From Cystobacter fuscus DSM 2262 (GTDB taxonomy: Bacteria > Myxococcota > Myxococcia > Myxococcales > Myxococcaceae): DNA of 64,000 bases. This document shows, piece by piece, positions 40,504-52,297 of the stretch. The notes under the pieces are model-generated. The model was given only the letters and a program-made list of their open reading frames with translations. It did not search any database and was not told the origin of the DNA. Within the stretch, counting starts at the first letter, position 1. The number at the start of each line of letters is the position of its first letter. The translations under genes were made by a program, and so were the position numbers. Where the stretch lies: assembly GCF_000335475.2 (NCBI RefSeq), contig NZ_ANAH02000021.1, positions 1-64,000 of the forward strand, given 5' to 3'.

Positions 40504-42981
40504 TCAGTGCCGCGCGCCACTGGACTCGGGAACCTGCCGCGCCCGCCGGGGCAGGCGCAGGGTGAAGGTCGTCCCCGCCTCCTCCGTGGAGCGCACCTCG
40601 ACGGAGCCGCCGTGGGCCTGGGCGATGCGCTGCACGATGAAGAGCCCCAGCCCCAGGCCGGAGCTCGGGGACGCCTCCCCCGACACGGCCCGCCGGAAGG
40701 GCTCGAAGATCTCCGGCAACAGCCTCGCCGGGATGGGGGGCCCCTCGTTGTGCACCTCCACCCGCACGGCGTCCGCCTCGGCGTGCAGCACGAAGTCCAC
40801 CGGGGTGCCCGGCGGGCTGTAGTCGAGTGCGTTCTTGCCCAGGTTGCCCAGCAGTTGGACGAGCCGATCCGCGTCCCAGACGCCCTGGAAATCGCCCTCC
40901 GCCGACAGGCGCAACCGCCGGCCCGGGTGGCTGCTCTCCAGTTCCTCCAGCACCTGCTGGCAGAGGTGGCGCAATTGGGCGGCTCGAGGCTGGATGGGAA
41001 TTCCCCCGCCCAGCCGTCCCCGGGTGAAGTCGAGCAGCTCGCCAATCATCCGCCCCATGCGCTCCGCGCTGGTGACGATGCGGCGCACCCGCTGCACATG
41101 ACCCGAGGGCATGCCGTCCAGCTTCAACAGCGCGCTGGCCGACAGGAGGATGGCGTTGAGGGGGTTGCGCAGATCGTGCGAGACGATGCCCAGGAAGCGC
41201 TCGCGGAACTCCGCCGTCTGGCGCATCCGCTCCTCCTGCTGCTTGCGCTCGGTGATGTCCGACACCACGCAGCCCACCCCGAGCACCCGTCCGTCCGGTG
41301 CTCGCACCGGAAAGTAGTCCCCCACCCAGTGCGCCAAGACGCCGGAGGAGGGAACCTCGAACTCGTGCCCCTTGAGCATCTCCCCGGTCTCCAGCACCCG
41401 CCGCAGGAGCGGCTCGATGCACGCCGCCTCGTCGCCGAGCACCTCGGTCAGGGTCCTGCCCGGAAAGGCCTCCACGGGATGGCCATGGGCGGCGGCCACC
41501 ATCTCGTTGACGCGCACGTAGCGCAGCTCGCGGTCCAGGAAGGCCAGGCCCACGGGAGCCGTGGCCAGCAGCGCGTCCAGCAGCGCGAGCGTCTCGAGCC
41601 GCTCCTGCTCGCGGCGCAACCGCTCGGTCTCGTCCCGGGCATTGAGCACGGCCCCCGCCAGCGAGCCATCCGGCCGGCGCAGCGGCGACGCGGTGCCGCT
41701 CAGGGTGCGCACCGAGCCATCCACGTGCCGCACCTTCCACCGGGCCTCCGTCACCACCTCGTTGCGCAGGGCGCGCAACAGCGGCGTGTCCTCGGAGTGC
41801 AGGGGCCGCTCGTCCAGGGTGAGCAGTCCGTAGGCCTCGCCCCACTCCGACGGAGGCACGTCCTTCAGACCGAAGCCATGCATGCGCGCGGCCGCGGAGT
41901 TGAAGACCCGCAGCACGCCCCGCGCATCCGCCATGACGATGGCGTCACTGCTCTGCTCGATGAGCAGTTGCAGCAGTTGCCGGCCCTCCTCCGCCTCCAC
42001 GCGCGCGGCGTGCTCCCGCGCGGCGAGCCCCGCCTGGACGATGAGCGCGGTGACCCGGCTCACCATGGCGCGAAAGAGCAGCTTGTCCTCGTTGGAGAAC
42101 TCGAAGGTGGTGCGGCTGCCCATCTGGGCCACGCCGATGACCTCGCCGCCGTACATCAGGGGCACGCCATACAGGGCCCGTGTTCCCCGGGACCGGAGCG
42201 CCTCGCAGCGCACCCGGGGATCCGTCGCCGCCGAGCGCACCTCGAACGGGCGCTGCTCCGCCGCGATGTGCCCGCTGAAGCCCTCGCCCAGGCGCTCGCG
42301 GAAGTCCCGGTCCCCCGCCCCCTCCAGGCCCACCGACGCGCGCATGCGCAACACGTCGTCCTCGCGCAGCAGCAGGGTGACGGAGTCCACCGCCTCGGTG
42401 GTCTCCAACATCACGCGCAGCAACTTCGGCAGGAAGACGTCCAGCTCCTCCGTCCCGAGCGCCGCCTCGGAGATGCGGTCGAGCGCCACCAGCGTGCGCT
42501 CGCGGGCGCGGGTGTAGCGGGACACGGCGGCGGACACCGCCTCGTCGAACGTGCGGTTGAAGGACACCATCTCCCGCATGGCCACCCCCAGGGACGACGC
42601 CCCCACGGACGCGAGGTGCTCGCCATAGAGCTGGAGGATGCAGGCGCGCAGCAGCGCGTACTCCTCGGCCACCTCGTCCAGGTCATAGCCCGAGTCCAGC
42701 CGCTCCAGGGCGTGCACCTCGGGCATCTCGTCGAGTGACGACTCGCCACCGGTGTGGACCGTCTCCACCACGTTGGCGATGCGATCCAGCAGGTCTGGCA
42801 GGTGATCGAGCAACCGGGGCCGGGAGAGTCCTTGAGCGTAGGGAAGCTGGCGAACGGCCCCTTCCCAATCGTCCAGGATCCGAGATCGCTGTGCGCGGAT
42901 GAAGCTGCCCAGATGCAACTGCTCTGTACCGACAGTGCCGTGCTTGACCATCCGCGAAGCAACGTCTCGCACGGCCCTCAT
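40504..42981 (-). CDS. Cytosolic sensor histidine kinase (RsbRD_N-GAF-PAS-PAS-HisKA-HATPase)
   Basis: This 825-residue protein has an RsbRD-type N-terminal helical domain (~25-160), a GAF domain (~175-335), two PAS domains (~345-465 and ~470-590), and a kinase core with phospho-acceptor H602 in VSHDLRNPL followed by HATPase_c. The G1 box reads NEGPPIP rather than DxGxGI, so the usual adenine-binding Asp is Asn; the N box (NLGKNALDYS) and G2 (GLGLGLFIV) are intact. There is no membrane span or receiver domain. The cognate regulator is not next to it. The ATG at 42981 is taken; another lies at residue 11. Confidence 0.9.
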   Translation of the reverse strand: MRAVRDVASRMVKHGTVGTEQLHLGSFIRAQRSRILDDWEGAVRQLPYAQGLSRPRLLDHLPDLLDRIANVVETVHTGGESSLDEMPEVHALERLDSGYDLDEVAEEYALLRACILQLYGEHLASVGASSLGVAMREMVSFNRTFDEAVSAAVSRYTRARERTLVALDRISEAALGTEELDVFLPKLLRVMLETTEAVDSVTLLLREDDVLRMRASVGLEGAGDRDFRERLGEGFSGHIAAEQRPFEVRSAATDPRVRCEALRSRGTRALYGVPLMYGGEVIGVAQMGSRTTFEFSNEDKLLFRAMVSRVTALIVQAGLAAREHAARVEAEEGRQLLQLLIEQSSDAIVMADARGVLRVFNSAAARMHGFGLKDVPPSEWGEAYGLLTLDERPLHSEDTPLLRALRNEVVTEARWKVRHVDGSVRTLSGTASPLRRPDGSLAGAVLNARDETERLRREQERLETLALLDALLATAPVGLAFLDRELRYVRVNEMVAAAHGHPVEAFPGRTLTEVLGDEAACIEPLLRRVLETGEMLKGHEFEVPSSGVLAHWVGDYFPVRAPDGRVLGVGCVVSDITERKQQEERMRQTAEFRERFLGIVSHDLRNPLNAILLSASALLKLDGMPSGHVQRVRRIVTSAERMGRMIGELLDFTRGRLGGGIPIQPRAAQLRHLCQQVLEELESSHPGRRLRLSAEGDFQGVWDADRLVQLLGNLGKNALDYSPPGTPVDFVLHAEADAVRVEVHNEGPPIPARLLPEIFEPFRRAVSGEASPSSGLGLGLFIVQRIAQAHGGSVEVRSTEEAGTTFTLRLPRRARQVPESSGARH

Positions 42982-43083
42982 TCAGCCCGGAGCTTCGACG
43001 CCTCGTCCCCCTGGCGGTTCCCCCGAGAGGAGGAGGAGCGCCCGTGACATGGCCGAGCCCCGGGCGAGCGGGCCTCCCAGCGC

Positions 43084-44679
43084 TCAGCGACGCCGGTACA
43101 CGTGCAGCGGGGGGGAGAAGCCGTCGAGCTCGCCGTACTCCACGCCATCGAGCACCAGCGTGCGTCCCCCGTCCCACTTCACGCCCGCGTCCTTCACCAG
43201 GCGGCCATTGTCGAAGCGCACGAGGTACTCCGGCTGGGCGCGGCGCAGGTGATCGCGGAAGGTAGCCCAGCGCACCCGGGCGAGCCGCTCATCGTCCAGG
43301 CCGGAGAAGAAGGCGAGCTGGAGGTCCATGTAGCTTGGATCCTCGTCGAGCACGGCCGCGCCGCCCTTGGCGGCGACCTCCTCCTTGAGGAAGCGGGCCA
43401 CCTGCATCAGGGGCACCGGGTTGGTGGAGGTGGGGCTCACGGGCCGCAGGCTGTCGCGCATGCCGCCATCGGCGCGGAACGTGTAGAGGCCCATGGCCAC
43501 GGGCACCGCCACCGCCAGCACCGTGCACACGCTGGCCAGGGCGCCGCGCACCCCGGCCCCGCGCGAGCCCACGCACGCCACGAAGCCGGGCCCCACGAAG
43601 GGCAGCAGCAGCGCGAGCTCCGTCACCGTGAAGCGCCCGAGCGGCTGGAAGTCGAGCAGCACCGCGGCCCGGAAGGTGAAGTACGCGGTGGGCACCAGCG
43701 CCGCGAGCGTCAACCAGCGCACGTCCGGCCGCGTGCGCCACGTGCGCCACATGCCCACCATGCCCAGCAGGGCCACTCCGGGCGACAGGGTGAGCAGCGC
43801 CATGCCGGGCCAGAAGGCCAGGCTCTCCAGGCGGTAGCGCCACGGGCCCACCCGGGCGATGCCGTCCTTCACCCAGGCGTCATGGAACTGCTCCACCGCG
43901 CGGATGGGGAAGAAGGGATCCCCATGCGCCATCTCGTTGCCCTGCATCCACAGCAGCGGAAAGGGCAGGCACACGATGCCAAAGCCCACCGCGCGCGTGA
44001 GGCCGGCGATCCGGTCCGGCCCCCAGAAGAGCAGCGCCAGACACAACAGCGGCATGAACAGCCAGGCGTCGTAGCGCGTGGCGCACGCGAGGTTGAGCAC
44101 CGCCGCCGCCCCGAAGAGCGGGCCCATGCGGTTCTCGTCCAGCCCCTGGGCCACCAGCGCGAACACCCACAGCATGAGGAAGAGCGAGAGCGCCTCGCTG
44201 GCGGCCGTCGTGGACATCTGCAGGTGCATGCCCCAGACGCTCAGCGACAGCCCCGCCACCATCCCCGCGCGCCAGCCGAACAACCGCCGGGTGAGTGAGA
44301 AGAGGGGCAGCACCGCCAGCACGCCGAACAGCAGGCTCACCAGACGGCCCGCGAGCGCCTTGTCCGGCACCGCCTCGAGCGCCGCTCCCACGAGATAGAT
44401 GTGGAGCGGACCGAACTGGTAGGTGCCGTCTCCGTAGGAGGTGATCACGTGCGGCTCACGTGCCCAGCGCTCGGAGAGCTCCGTGCGCGCCACCGCGTCC
44501 CCGTAATAGTTCTCGTTGAAGGGCATCAACAGCAGACGAGGCAACAGCGCCGCGGCGATCAGCAGACCGATCAGCAGCCGGGTCGAGGGCTCCGGCGAGG
44601 CATCGGGCACCGCGGAGAGGGGGGACGAGGCGCCCGGAAGGCGCGAGGTCGGGGAGGGAACGGGCGAGGCGGACGACAT
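43084..44679 (-). CDS. GT-C type (GT39/ArnT-like) membrane glycosyltransferase
   Basis: This 531-residue protein has about ten membrane spans. The first extracytoplasmic loop carries NENYYGDAVARTELSERW, with the acidic residue expected of lipid-linked GT-C enzymes, and a long soluble C-terminal domain (~430-531) follows. Such enzymes transfer a sugar or aminoarabinose from a polyprenyl carrier to lipid or protein. The substrate is unknown. The ATG at 44679 has no Shine-Dalgarno, and a TTGGTT-N16-TATTCT promoter ends 10 bases upstream. It diverges from the CHASE3 hybrid kinase. Confidence 0.8.
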   Translation of the reverse strand: MSSASPVPSPTSRLPGASSPLSAVPDASPEPSTRLLIGLLIAAALLPRLLLMPFNENYYGDAVARTELSERWAREPHVITSYGDGTYQFGPLHIYLVGAALEAVPDKALAGRLVSLLFGVLAVLPLFSLTRRLFGWRAGMVAGLSLSVWGMHLQMSTTAASEALSLFLMLWVFALVAQGLDENRMGPLFGAAAVLNLACATRYDAWLFMPLLCLALLFWGPDRIAGLTRAVGFGIVCLPFPLLWMQGNEMAHGDPFFPIRAVEQFHDAWVKDGIARVGPWRYRLESLAFWPGMALLTLSPGVALLGMVGMWRTWRTRPDVRWLTLAALVPTAYFTFRAAVLLDFQPLGRFTVTELALLLPFVGPGFVACVGSRGAGVRGALASVCTVLAVAVPVAMGLYTFRADGGMRDSLRPVSPTSTNPVPLMQVARFLKEEVAAKGGAAVLDEDPSYMDLQLAFFSGLDDERLARVRWATFRDHLRRAQPEYLVRFDNGRLVKDAGVKWDGGRTLVLDGVEYGELDGFSPPLHVYRRR

Positions 44680-44689
44680 GAGGCCGCGG

Positions 44690-44717
44690 AGAATACGCAG
44701 GCGCGGCCCAAAACCAA
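44690..44717 (-). promoter_or_regulatory. Candidate sigma-70 promoter of the GT-C gene
   Basis: On the minus strand, TTGGTT (44717-44712), a 16-base spacer and TATTCT (44695-44690) lie upstream, 10 bases from the ATG at 44679. With no Shine-Dalgarno, a very short leader is suggested. Confidence 0.45.
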
Positions 44718-44932
44718 GGGACCACCTCCCCGGAGTGGACCTTTTCTCACTCCCCTACCCGGTGGCCGGGCGGCGCCCATGTGCGTGTAGAAGTTCTCCC
44801 CTGGGGTTGCCCGGCGTTGTGTTCCATGGCGCGCATGCCCGGGAGCAACCGCGTCTTTTCACGTGGCGATGTGTTAGGCAGCGCCCCGTGCGACCCGGGC
44901 CCCATCGCCGCTCCCGGCCCCTGGAGCGGCGA

Positions 44933-47900
44933 ATGGGAACCCAGCACTCCGACCAAGGCATGGACGCCACCCCTCCACAGCGCCCCGGCTCCCCCTCCCC
45001 TCAGAGCCCGCCCACCCGGAGCCCGGGTTGGCCCGCGCTGCCGGCACTCGCCGGGTACGCCGCGGCATTGCTCTCCGTGGTCCTCATCGCCGGCCTCTTC
45101 CTGCGCTCCAGCCATGCGCTGACCCAGGCGTCCTTCCGCCTGGCGCGCACCCTGGACTTCATCAACGAAGCGGACCACCTGCTCTCCCTGGTGAAGGAAG
45201 CGGAGACCAACCAGCGCGGCTATCTGCTGCTGCGCGAGGAGCGGGGCCTGGCCGCCTACCAGGAAGCACGGCGGCTCATCGACCCTTCCCTCGACCGCCT
45301 GCGCACCCTCGCGCCGGACGACCCCCGCCAGCGCGAGCGGCTCGAGCGGATGGCCTCGCTCATCCAGCGGGAGTTCGCGTCGATGGAGCGGCCCCTCGCG
45401 CTCATGCGGGCCGGCAAGTCGGAGGCCGCGCTCCAGGCGCTGCGCGCGGAGACGAGCCAGCGCGGGATGGACGAGTTGTGGAAGGTCGAGCGGACGATGG
45501 ACCAGGAGGAGGAGCGGCGCCTCGCGCAGCAGAACGCGGAGCTGATCCGGACCTCCGAACAGGCCGACCTCATCGTCCTGGGAGGCAGCGGCTTCCTGCT
45601 CGCCTTCCTCGGCATCGCCGCGTTCAGCTCCAGGCGGGACATGCGCCTGCGGGAGCGGGAACAGCTCGAGCGCGAGCAGGCGCGAACGCGGGAGCACGAA
45701 ACCCGGATGGCGGCGGAGGGCGAGCGGCAGCGCCTGTACTACCAGCGCATCATCCTGCAGGCGCCCGCCGCGGTGGGCCTGTTCCGGGCGTCCGATCAGC
45801 GCTGCGAGCTGGCCAACCCGGCGCTCGCGAAGCTCTACGGCGGCCGTGAGCTGGTGGGCCGCACCGTGCGCGACGTCCACGCCGAACCCCCGGGCGGCCG
45901 CCTCGTCGAGATGTTCAACACGGTGCTGAGCACCGGCCAGCCCTATACGACCAACGGCTACCGGCTCGTGCTCGAGCGCGCCGCGGATGGCCGGAGCACC
46001 GAGGCCTTCGTCAACCTCACCTACCAACCCTTGCAGGATGCGCGCGGACAGGTGGATGCCGTGCTGCTGTTCGCGGTGGAGGTGACGGAGCAGGTGGGCG
46101 CGCGGCGCGCCGCGGAGGAGGCCCTGTCCCAGCGCCAGCGAGCGGAAACGGCGCTGCGTGAGAACGAGGCCCACCTGCGGCGGACCCTGAAGGCCTCGGA
46201 CGTGGGCTCCTGGGAGGCGGACCTGCGCACCCAGCGCGTGGTGTGGTCCCCCCAGGCCGAGGCGATGTCCGGCATGGCGCCCCACACGTTTCCGGGCACC
46301 GTGGACTCCTTCCTGGCGCTCGTTCATCCCGAGGACCGACAGCCGCTGGCCCAGCGCCTGGCCCCCTCGAGCAACGATCCGGGTGAGTTCCGCCTGGAGT
46401 ACCGCGTGCTGCGCGCGGACGGTGGCATCCGCTGGCACGAGAACCGGGGCCGCCTCCTGTTCGACGACGCCGGGCAGCCGGTGAAGCTCGCGGGCGTGCT
46501 CCTGGACATCACCCCGCGCAAGCTCGCCGAGCAGTCGCAGCGCGAGTCGGAGAACCGCTTCCGCATCCTCGCGGAGACCCTCCCCCAGCTCATCTGGATG
46601 TCGCGCGCGGATGGGGCGGCCGAGTACTTCAACCCGCGCTGGTACGAGTACACGGGGCAGAGCGCCGAGCAGGCCCGGGGAGATGGCTGGATGCGCGCCC
46701 TGCACCCGGACGATGTCGCGCCCACGCTCGTGACGATGCGGCGCGCGGTCGCCAGCGGAGAGCCCTACGTCGTCGAGTTCCGGCTGCGCCGGGGCGCGGA
46801 CGCGGCCTACCGCTGGTTCATCACGCGGGGCCTGGCGCTACGCGACTCCGCGGGCAACTGCACCCACTGGATTGGCACCTGCACGGACATCGACGACCAG
46901 AAGCGCGGCAGCGAGTCGCTGCGCTTCCTCTCCGAGATGAGTGGCGTGCTGGCGACCTCGCTGGAGCACGCGGAGACGCTCCGGCAGGTGGCCCGCCTCG
47001 CCGTGCCCACCCTGGCCGACTGGTGCATCGTGGACGTGATGGACGAGGACAACCGCCTGGAGCGGGTCGAGGTGGCCCACGCCGACCCCGCGCTCGCGGA
47101 CCTCGCCGACACCCTGCGGCGCTTCCCCCTCCGCGGCCCCTCCATCCCCGACTCCCAGACGGTGCGCACGGATCAGACCATCTACCTGGCCGAGGTGACG
47201 GGCGCGCACCTGCAGCAGTACACCCGCGAAGCCGAGCACCTGCGCGTCGTGCTGTCGCTCAAGCTGCGCTCGGTCGTGTCCGTGCCGCTGCTGGCACGAG
47301 GCCGCACGCTCGGCGTGCTGACGTTCTGCACCACCTCGCTCTCCGGACGCCGCTACGAGCGCGGTGACGTGCTGCGGCTCGAGGAGGTGGCGCAACGCGC
47401 GGCGCTCGCCATCGACAACGCGCGGCTCTTCTCCCTCGCCCGCACGGAGCGCGAACGGGCCGAGGCGGCCAACCGGCTCAAGGACGAGTTCCTCGCCACC
47501 GTCAGCCACGAGCTGCGCACACCGCTCACGGCGATGATCGGCTGGCTGAAGTTGCTCCGGGATGGCCGCCTGCCCCCCGCCAAGCATGCGCGCGCGCTGG
47601 AGACCGTGGACCGCAACGCCCACGCCCAGGCCCAGCTCATCGAGGACCTGCTGGACGTCAGCCGCATCGTCTCCGGCAAGCTGCGGCTGGAACCCCAGCC
47701 GGTCCACCTGGCGGGCATCATCCAGGCGGCCATGGAGTCCATGCGCCCCGCGGCGGAGGCCAAGGGCATGCGCTTGAACGCCGAGCTCGACACCCGGGAC
47801 GACGTGGTGATGGGAGACGCGGCCCGCCTGCAACAGGTGGCGTGGAACCTGCTGTCCAACGCGGTGAAGTTCTCCCCTGGGGACCACGACATCTGGGTGC

Positions 47901-48616
47901 GGCTGCGGCGCGAGGGCGGCGCGATGGAGCTGACGGTGGAGGACGAGGGCCCGGGCATTCCCGAGGAATTCCTGCCCCACCTCTTCGAGCGCTTCCGCCG
48001 GCTGGAAGGAGGCAGCACGCGCCAGCACGGGGGCCTGGGCCTGGGGCTCGCCATCGTGCGCCACCTCGTGGAGCTGCACGGGGGCACGGTGCACGCCACC
48101 AGCCGGGCGCCGGGCCGGGGCGCCCTCTTCACCGTCCGCCTGCCCCCCGCGCCCTCCGCGCTCGCGCCGGAAGCCTCCGGGCCCCCCGCGCCCTCGAGCG
48201 CCCCCGCGCCCAACACCTGGCCCGCCCTCGCCGGGCGGCACATCCTCGTCGTGGATGACCAGGACGACAGCCGCGAGATGCTCCGGCTGGTGATGGAGGA
48301 CCACGGGGCGCGCGTCAGCACCGCCGCCTCCGCCCAGGAGGCCCTGCGCGTGCTCGTCGCCGAGCGGCCCGAGCTGCTCGTCTCGGACATCGGCATGCCC
48401 GGCGAGGACGGCTACGCGCTCATCAACCGGGTGCGCGCCCTGCCTCCCGCCCAGGGCGGAACCATCGCCGCGGTGGCCCTCACCGCCTACGCCCGCGTCG
48501 AGGACCGCACCCGGGCGCTCACCGCGGGCTTCGACATGCACGTGTCCAAGCCCGTCGAGCCCGACGAGCTGCTCTCCGTGCTCTCCAACCTCGTGGCCCT
48601 CTCTCCTCGCGGCTGA
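44933..48616 (+). CDS. CHASE3 hybrid sensor histidine kinase with PAS, GAF and receiver domains
   Basis: This 1227-residue membrane kinase has a Pro-rich start, span 1 (~38-60), a periplasmic CHASE3 domain (~62-190: INEADHLLSLVKEAETNQRGYLLL), span 2 (~208-225), three PAS domains (~265-675), a GAF domain (~690-830), HisKA with H859 in VSHELRTPL, canonical HATPase_c (EDEGPGIPEEF, GLGLGLAIVRHL) and a C-terminal receiver with phospho-acceptor D1152 in SDIGMPGEDG. Signal flow from CHASE3 to His859 and then to Asp1152 is the standard reading. The ATG at 44933 follows GGAG by 6 bases; a second ATG lies at 44960. No output gene is adjacent. Confidence 0.92.
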   Translation: MGTQHSDQGMDATPPQRPGSPSPQSPPTRSPGWPALPALAGYAAALLSVVLIAGLFLRSSHALTQASFRLARTLDFINEADHLLSLVKEAETNQRGYLLLREERGLAAYQEARRLIDPSLDRLRTLAPDDPRQRERLERMASLIQREFASMERPLALMRAGKSEAALQALRAETSQRGMDELWKVERTMDQEEERRLAQQNAELIRTSEQADLIVLGGSGFLLAFLGIAAFSSRRDMRLREREQLEREQARTREHETRMAAEGERQRLYYQRIILQAPAAVGLFRASDQRCELANPALAKLYGGRELVGRTVRDVHAEPPGGRLVEMFNTVLSTGQPYTTNGYRLVLERAADGRSTEAFVNLTYQPLQDARGQVDAVLLFAVEVTEQVGARRAAEEALSQRQRAETALRENEAHLRRTLKASDVGSWEADLRTQRVVWSPQAEAMSGMAPHTFPGTVDSFLALVHPEDRQPLAQRLAPSSNDPGEFRLEYRVLRADGGIRWHENRGRLLFDDAGQPVKLAGVLLDITPRKLAEQSQRESENRFRILAETLPQLIWMSRADGAAEYFNPRWYEYTGQSAEQARGDGWMRALHPDDVAPTLVTMRRAVASGEPYVVEFRLRRGADAAYRWFITRGLALRDSAGNCTHWIGTCTDIDDQKRGSESLRFLSEMSGVLATSLEHAETLRQVARLAVPTLADWCIVDVMDEDNRLERVEVAHADPALADLADTLRRFPLRGPSIPDSQTVRTDQTIYLAEVTGAHLQQYTREAEHLRVVLSLKLRSVVSVPLLARGRTLGVLTFCTTSLSGRRYERGDVLRLEEVAQRAALAIDNARLFSLARTERERAEAANRLKDEFLATVSHELRTPLTAMIGWLKLLRDGRLPPAKHARALETVDRNAHAQAQLIEDLLDVSRIVSGKLRLEPQPVHLAGIIQAAMESMRPAAEAKGMRLNAELDTRDDVVMGDAARLQQVAWNLLSNAVKFSPGDHDIWVRLRREGGAMELTVEDEGPGIPEEFLPHLFERFRRLEGGSTRQHGGLGLGLAIVRHLVELHGGTVHATSRAPGRGALFTVRLPPAPSALAPEASGPPAPSSAPAPNTWPALAGRHILVVDDQDDSREMLRLVMEDHGARVSTAASAQEALRVLVAERPELLVSDIGMPGEDGYALINRVRALPPAQGGTIAAVALTAYARVEDRTRALTAGFDMHVSKPVEPDELLSVLSNLVALSPRG

Positions 48617-49045
48617 ATTCCCCCGGATGTCCGGCACCAGACACCCTCTCGGTCCCCTGCCTGTCCGTGCAGTGCCGACATGTAGCGCGGGAGGGGACGC
48701 GGCCCCACAGCCGAGCGTTCAATATCCGCCCATCCGTCCACCTGGCCGTTCAATGATGACCTGCCGGAGCCCCCCCCCCTGCGCGCGCCGGGGCTCGCGC
48801 GTATAATCATCTGTGCCTTTTCACCCCGTGGAGGGGAAGCGCCGCGGTCACGACGCGCCCTTCACGTTCTTGCCTCGCGGTCCCACCCCGCGGCGGGGTC
48901 CCGAAAGGGCTGGTCGCACGGTCGTGTCTTTCTGGGACCCGTCACGGGTGGGAATTGGAATGGCCCAGTACCCCCCCAGGTTCAATTCTTGGCCTTCCGA
49001 GAGGTCGCGGGAATTCCGCGCGTCTGGACGGCCCGAGGGAGCGTC
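48617..49045. other. Intergenic region, 429 bases, upstream of the PrkA operon
   Basis: No gene is seen on either strand. It includes a C-run (48769-48779), a TATAAT hexamer at 48802-48807 and, further on, GGGACCC/GGGTCCC-type short palindromic parts. Regulation of the PrkA operon is probably encoded here. I found no convincing GG-N10-GC sigma-54 site. Confidence 0.6.
48802..48807 (+). promoter_or_regulatory. Perfect TATAAT -10 box upstream of prkA
   Basis: TATAAT stands out in GC-rich flanking sequence 238 bases before the prkA ATG. The bases 17 upstream (CTGCGC) do not resemble a -35 hexamer, so if used it may need an activator. Confidence 0.35.
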
Positions 49046-51118
<2,073 letters not shown>

Positions 51119-51139
51119 CTCCCGGGAAGGGGTTGACTC

Positions 51140-52249
51140 GTGTCTTTGCGCATCCACCAGGACCACTCACGCTTCAAACAGATCGTCCGCGGGAAGATCA
51201 AATCCAACCTGCGCAAGTACGTGCAGAAGGGGGAGATGATCGGCAAGAAGGGCAAGGACACGATCTCCATCCCCATTCCCTTCATCGACATCCCCCACTT
51301 CAAGTACGGCCACAAGGAGCAGGGGGGCGTCGGGCAGGGGGATGGCGAAGTGGGGCAGCAGCTCTCCCCGGGCGCGGTGCAGCCCGGGGACGGGCACCAG
51401 GCCGGCCAGGGCGAGGGCGACCACTCGCTCGAGGTCGACGTCACGCTCGACGAGCTGGCGCAGATATTGGGCGAGGAGCTGCGCCTGCCCAACATCGAGC
51501 GGCGGCAGAACGAGAAGATCGTCACCCAGAAGATCAAGTACACCGGCGTCAACACCACCGGCCCCGAGTCGCTGCGCCACTTCAAGCGCACCTACAAGCA
51601 GGCCCTGCGGCGGCAGATCGCCATGGGCACGTATGACCCGGCCCGGCCCGTCATCATCCCCACGCGCGAGGACCGGCGCTACCGCAGCTACAAGCTCCAG
51701 GAGCTGCCGGAAACGAACGCCGTCATCATCTACATGATGGACGTGTCCGGCTCCATGGGCGACGAGCAGAAGGAGATCGTCCGCATCGAGAGCTTCTGGC
51801 TCGATACGTGGCTGCGCCACCAGTACAAGGGCCTGGAGGCGCGCTACATCATCCACGACGCCGTGGCGCGCGAGGTGGACCGCGACACCTTCTTCCACAC
51901 CCGCGAGTCCGGCGGCACGATGATCTCCAGCGCCTACAAGCTGTGCCGGGACATCATCAAGTCGGACTACCCCAAGAGCGCGTGGAACATCTATCCCTTC
52001 CACTTCTCGGACGGGGACAACTGGAGCGCGGATGACACGCGCCAGTGCATCGAGATGCTCCGCGAGGACATCCTGCCCGGGGTGAACCAGTTCGCCTACG
52101 GCCAGGTGGAGAGCCCCTACGGCAGCGGCCAGTTCATCAAGGACTTGCGCGAGGCCGTGGGGGACTCCACCAACGTCGCCCTGAGCGAGATCGCCGACAA
52201 GGACGCCATCTACGCCTCCATCAAGGACTTCCTCGGCAAGGGCCGCTAA
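51140..52249 (+). CDS. yeaH: YeaH/YhbH family DUF444 protein
   Basis: This 369-residue partner of PrkA belongs to DUF444. The N-terminus is basic ([18 protein letters not shown]), a Gly/Gln-rich variable linker occupies ~58-95, and a von Willebrand A-like domain starts near residue 195 with the MIDAS motif DVSGSMG (D201). The start is GTG at 51140, preceded by GGGAAGGGG. It acts with PrkA and SpoVR in starvation and sporulation pathways; the biochemical role is unknown. It is the second gene of the three-gene operon, 48 bases before spoVR. Confidence 0.95.
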   Translation: MSLRIHQDHSRFKQIVRGKIKSNLRKYVQKGEMIGKKGKDTISIPIPFIDIPHFKYGHKEQGGVGQGDGEVGQQLSPGAVQPGDGHQAGQGEGDHSLEVDVTLDELAQILGEELRLPNIERRQNEKIVTQKIKYTGVNTTGPESLRHFKRTYKQALRRQIAMGTYDPARPVIIPTREDRRYRSYKLQELPETNAVIIYMMDVSGSMGDEQKEIVRIESFWLDTWLRHQYKGLEARYIIHDAVAREVDRDTFFHTRESGGTMISSAYKLCRDIIKSDYPKSAWNIYPFHFSDGDNWSADDTRQCIEMLREDILPGVNQFAYGQVESPYGSGQFIKDLREAVGDSTNVALSEIADKDAIYASIKDFLGKGR

Positions 52250-52297
52250 GGCCCCTCGCCTCCTCCCGCCCGCCGCCCCCCGCTTCCGGAGTTCGCG

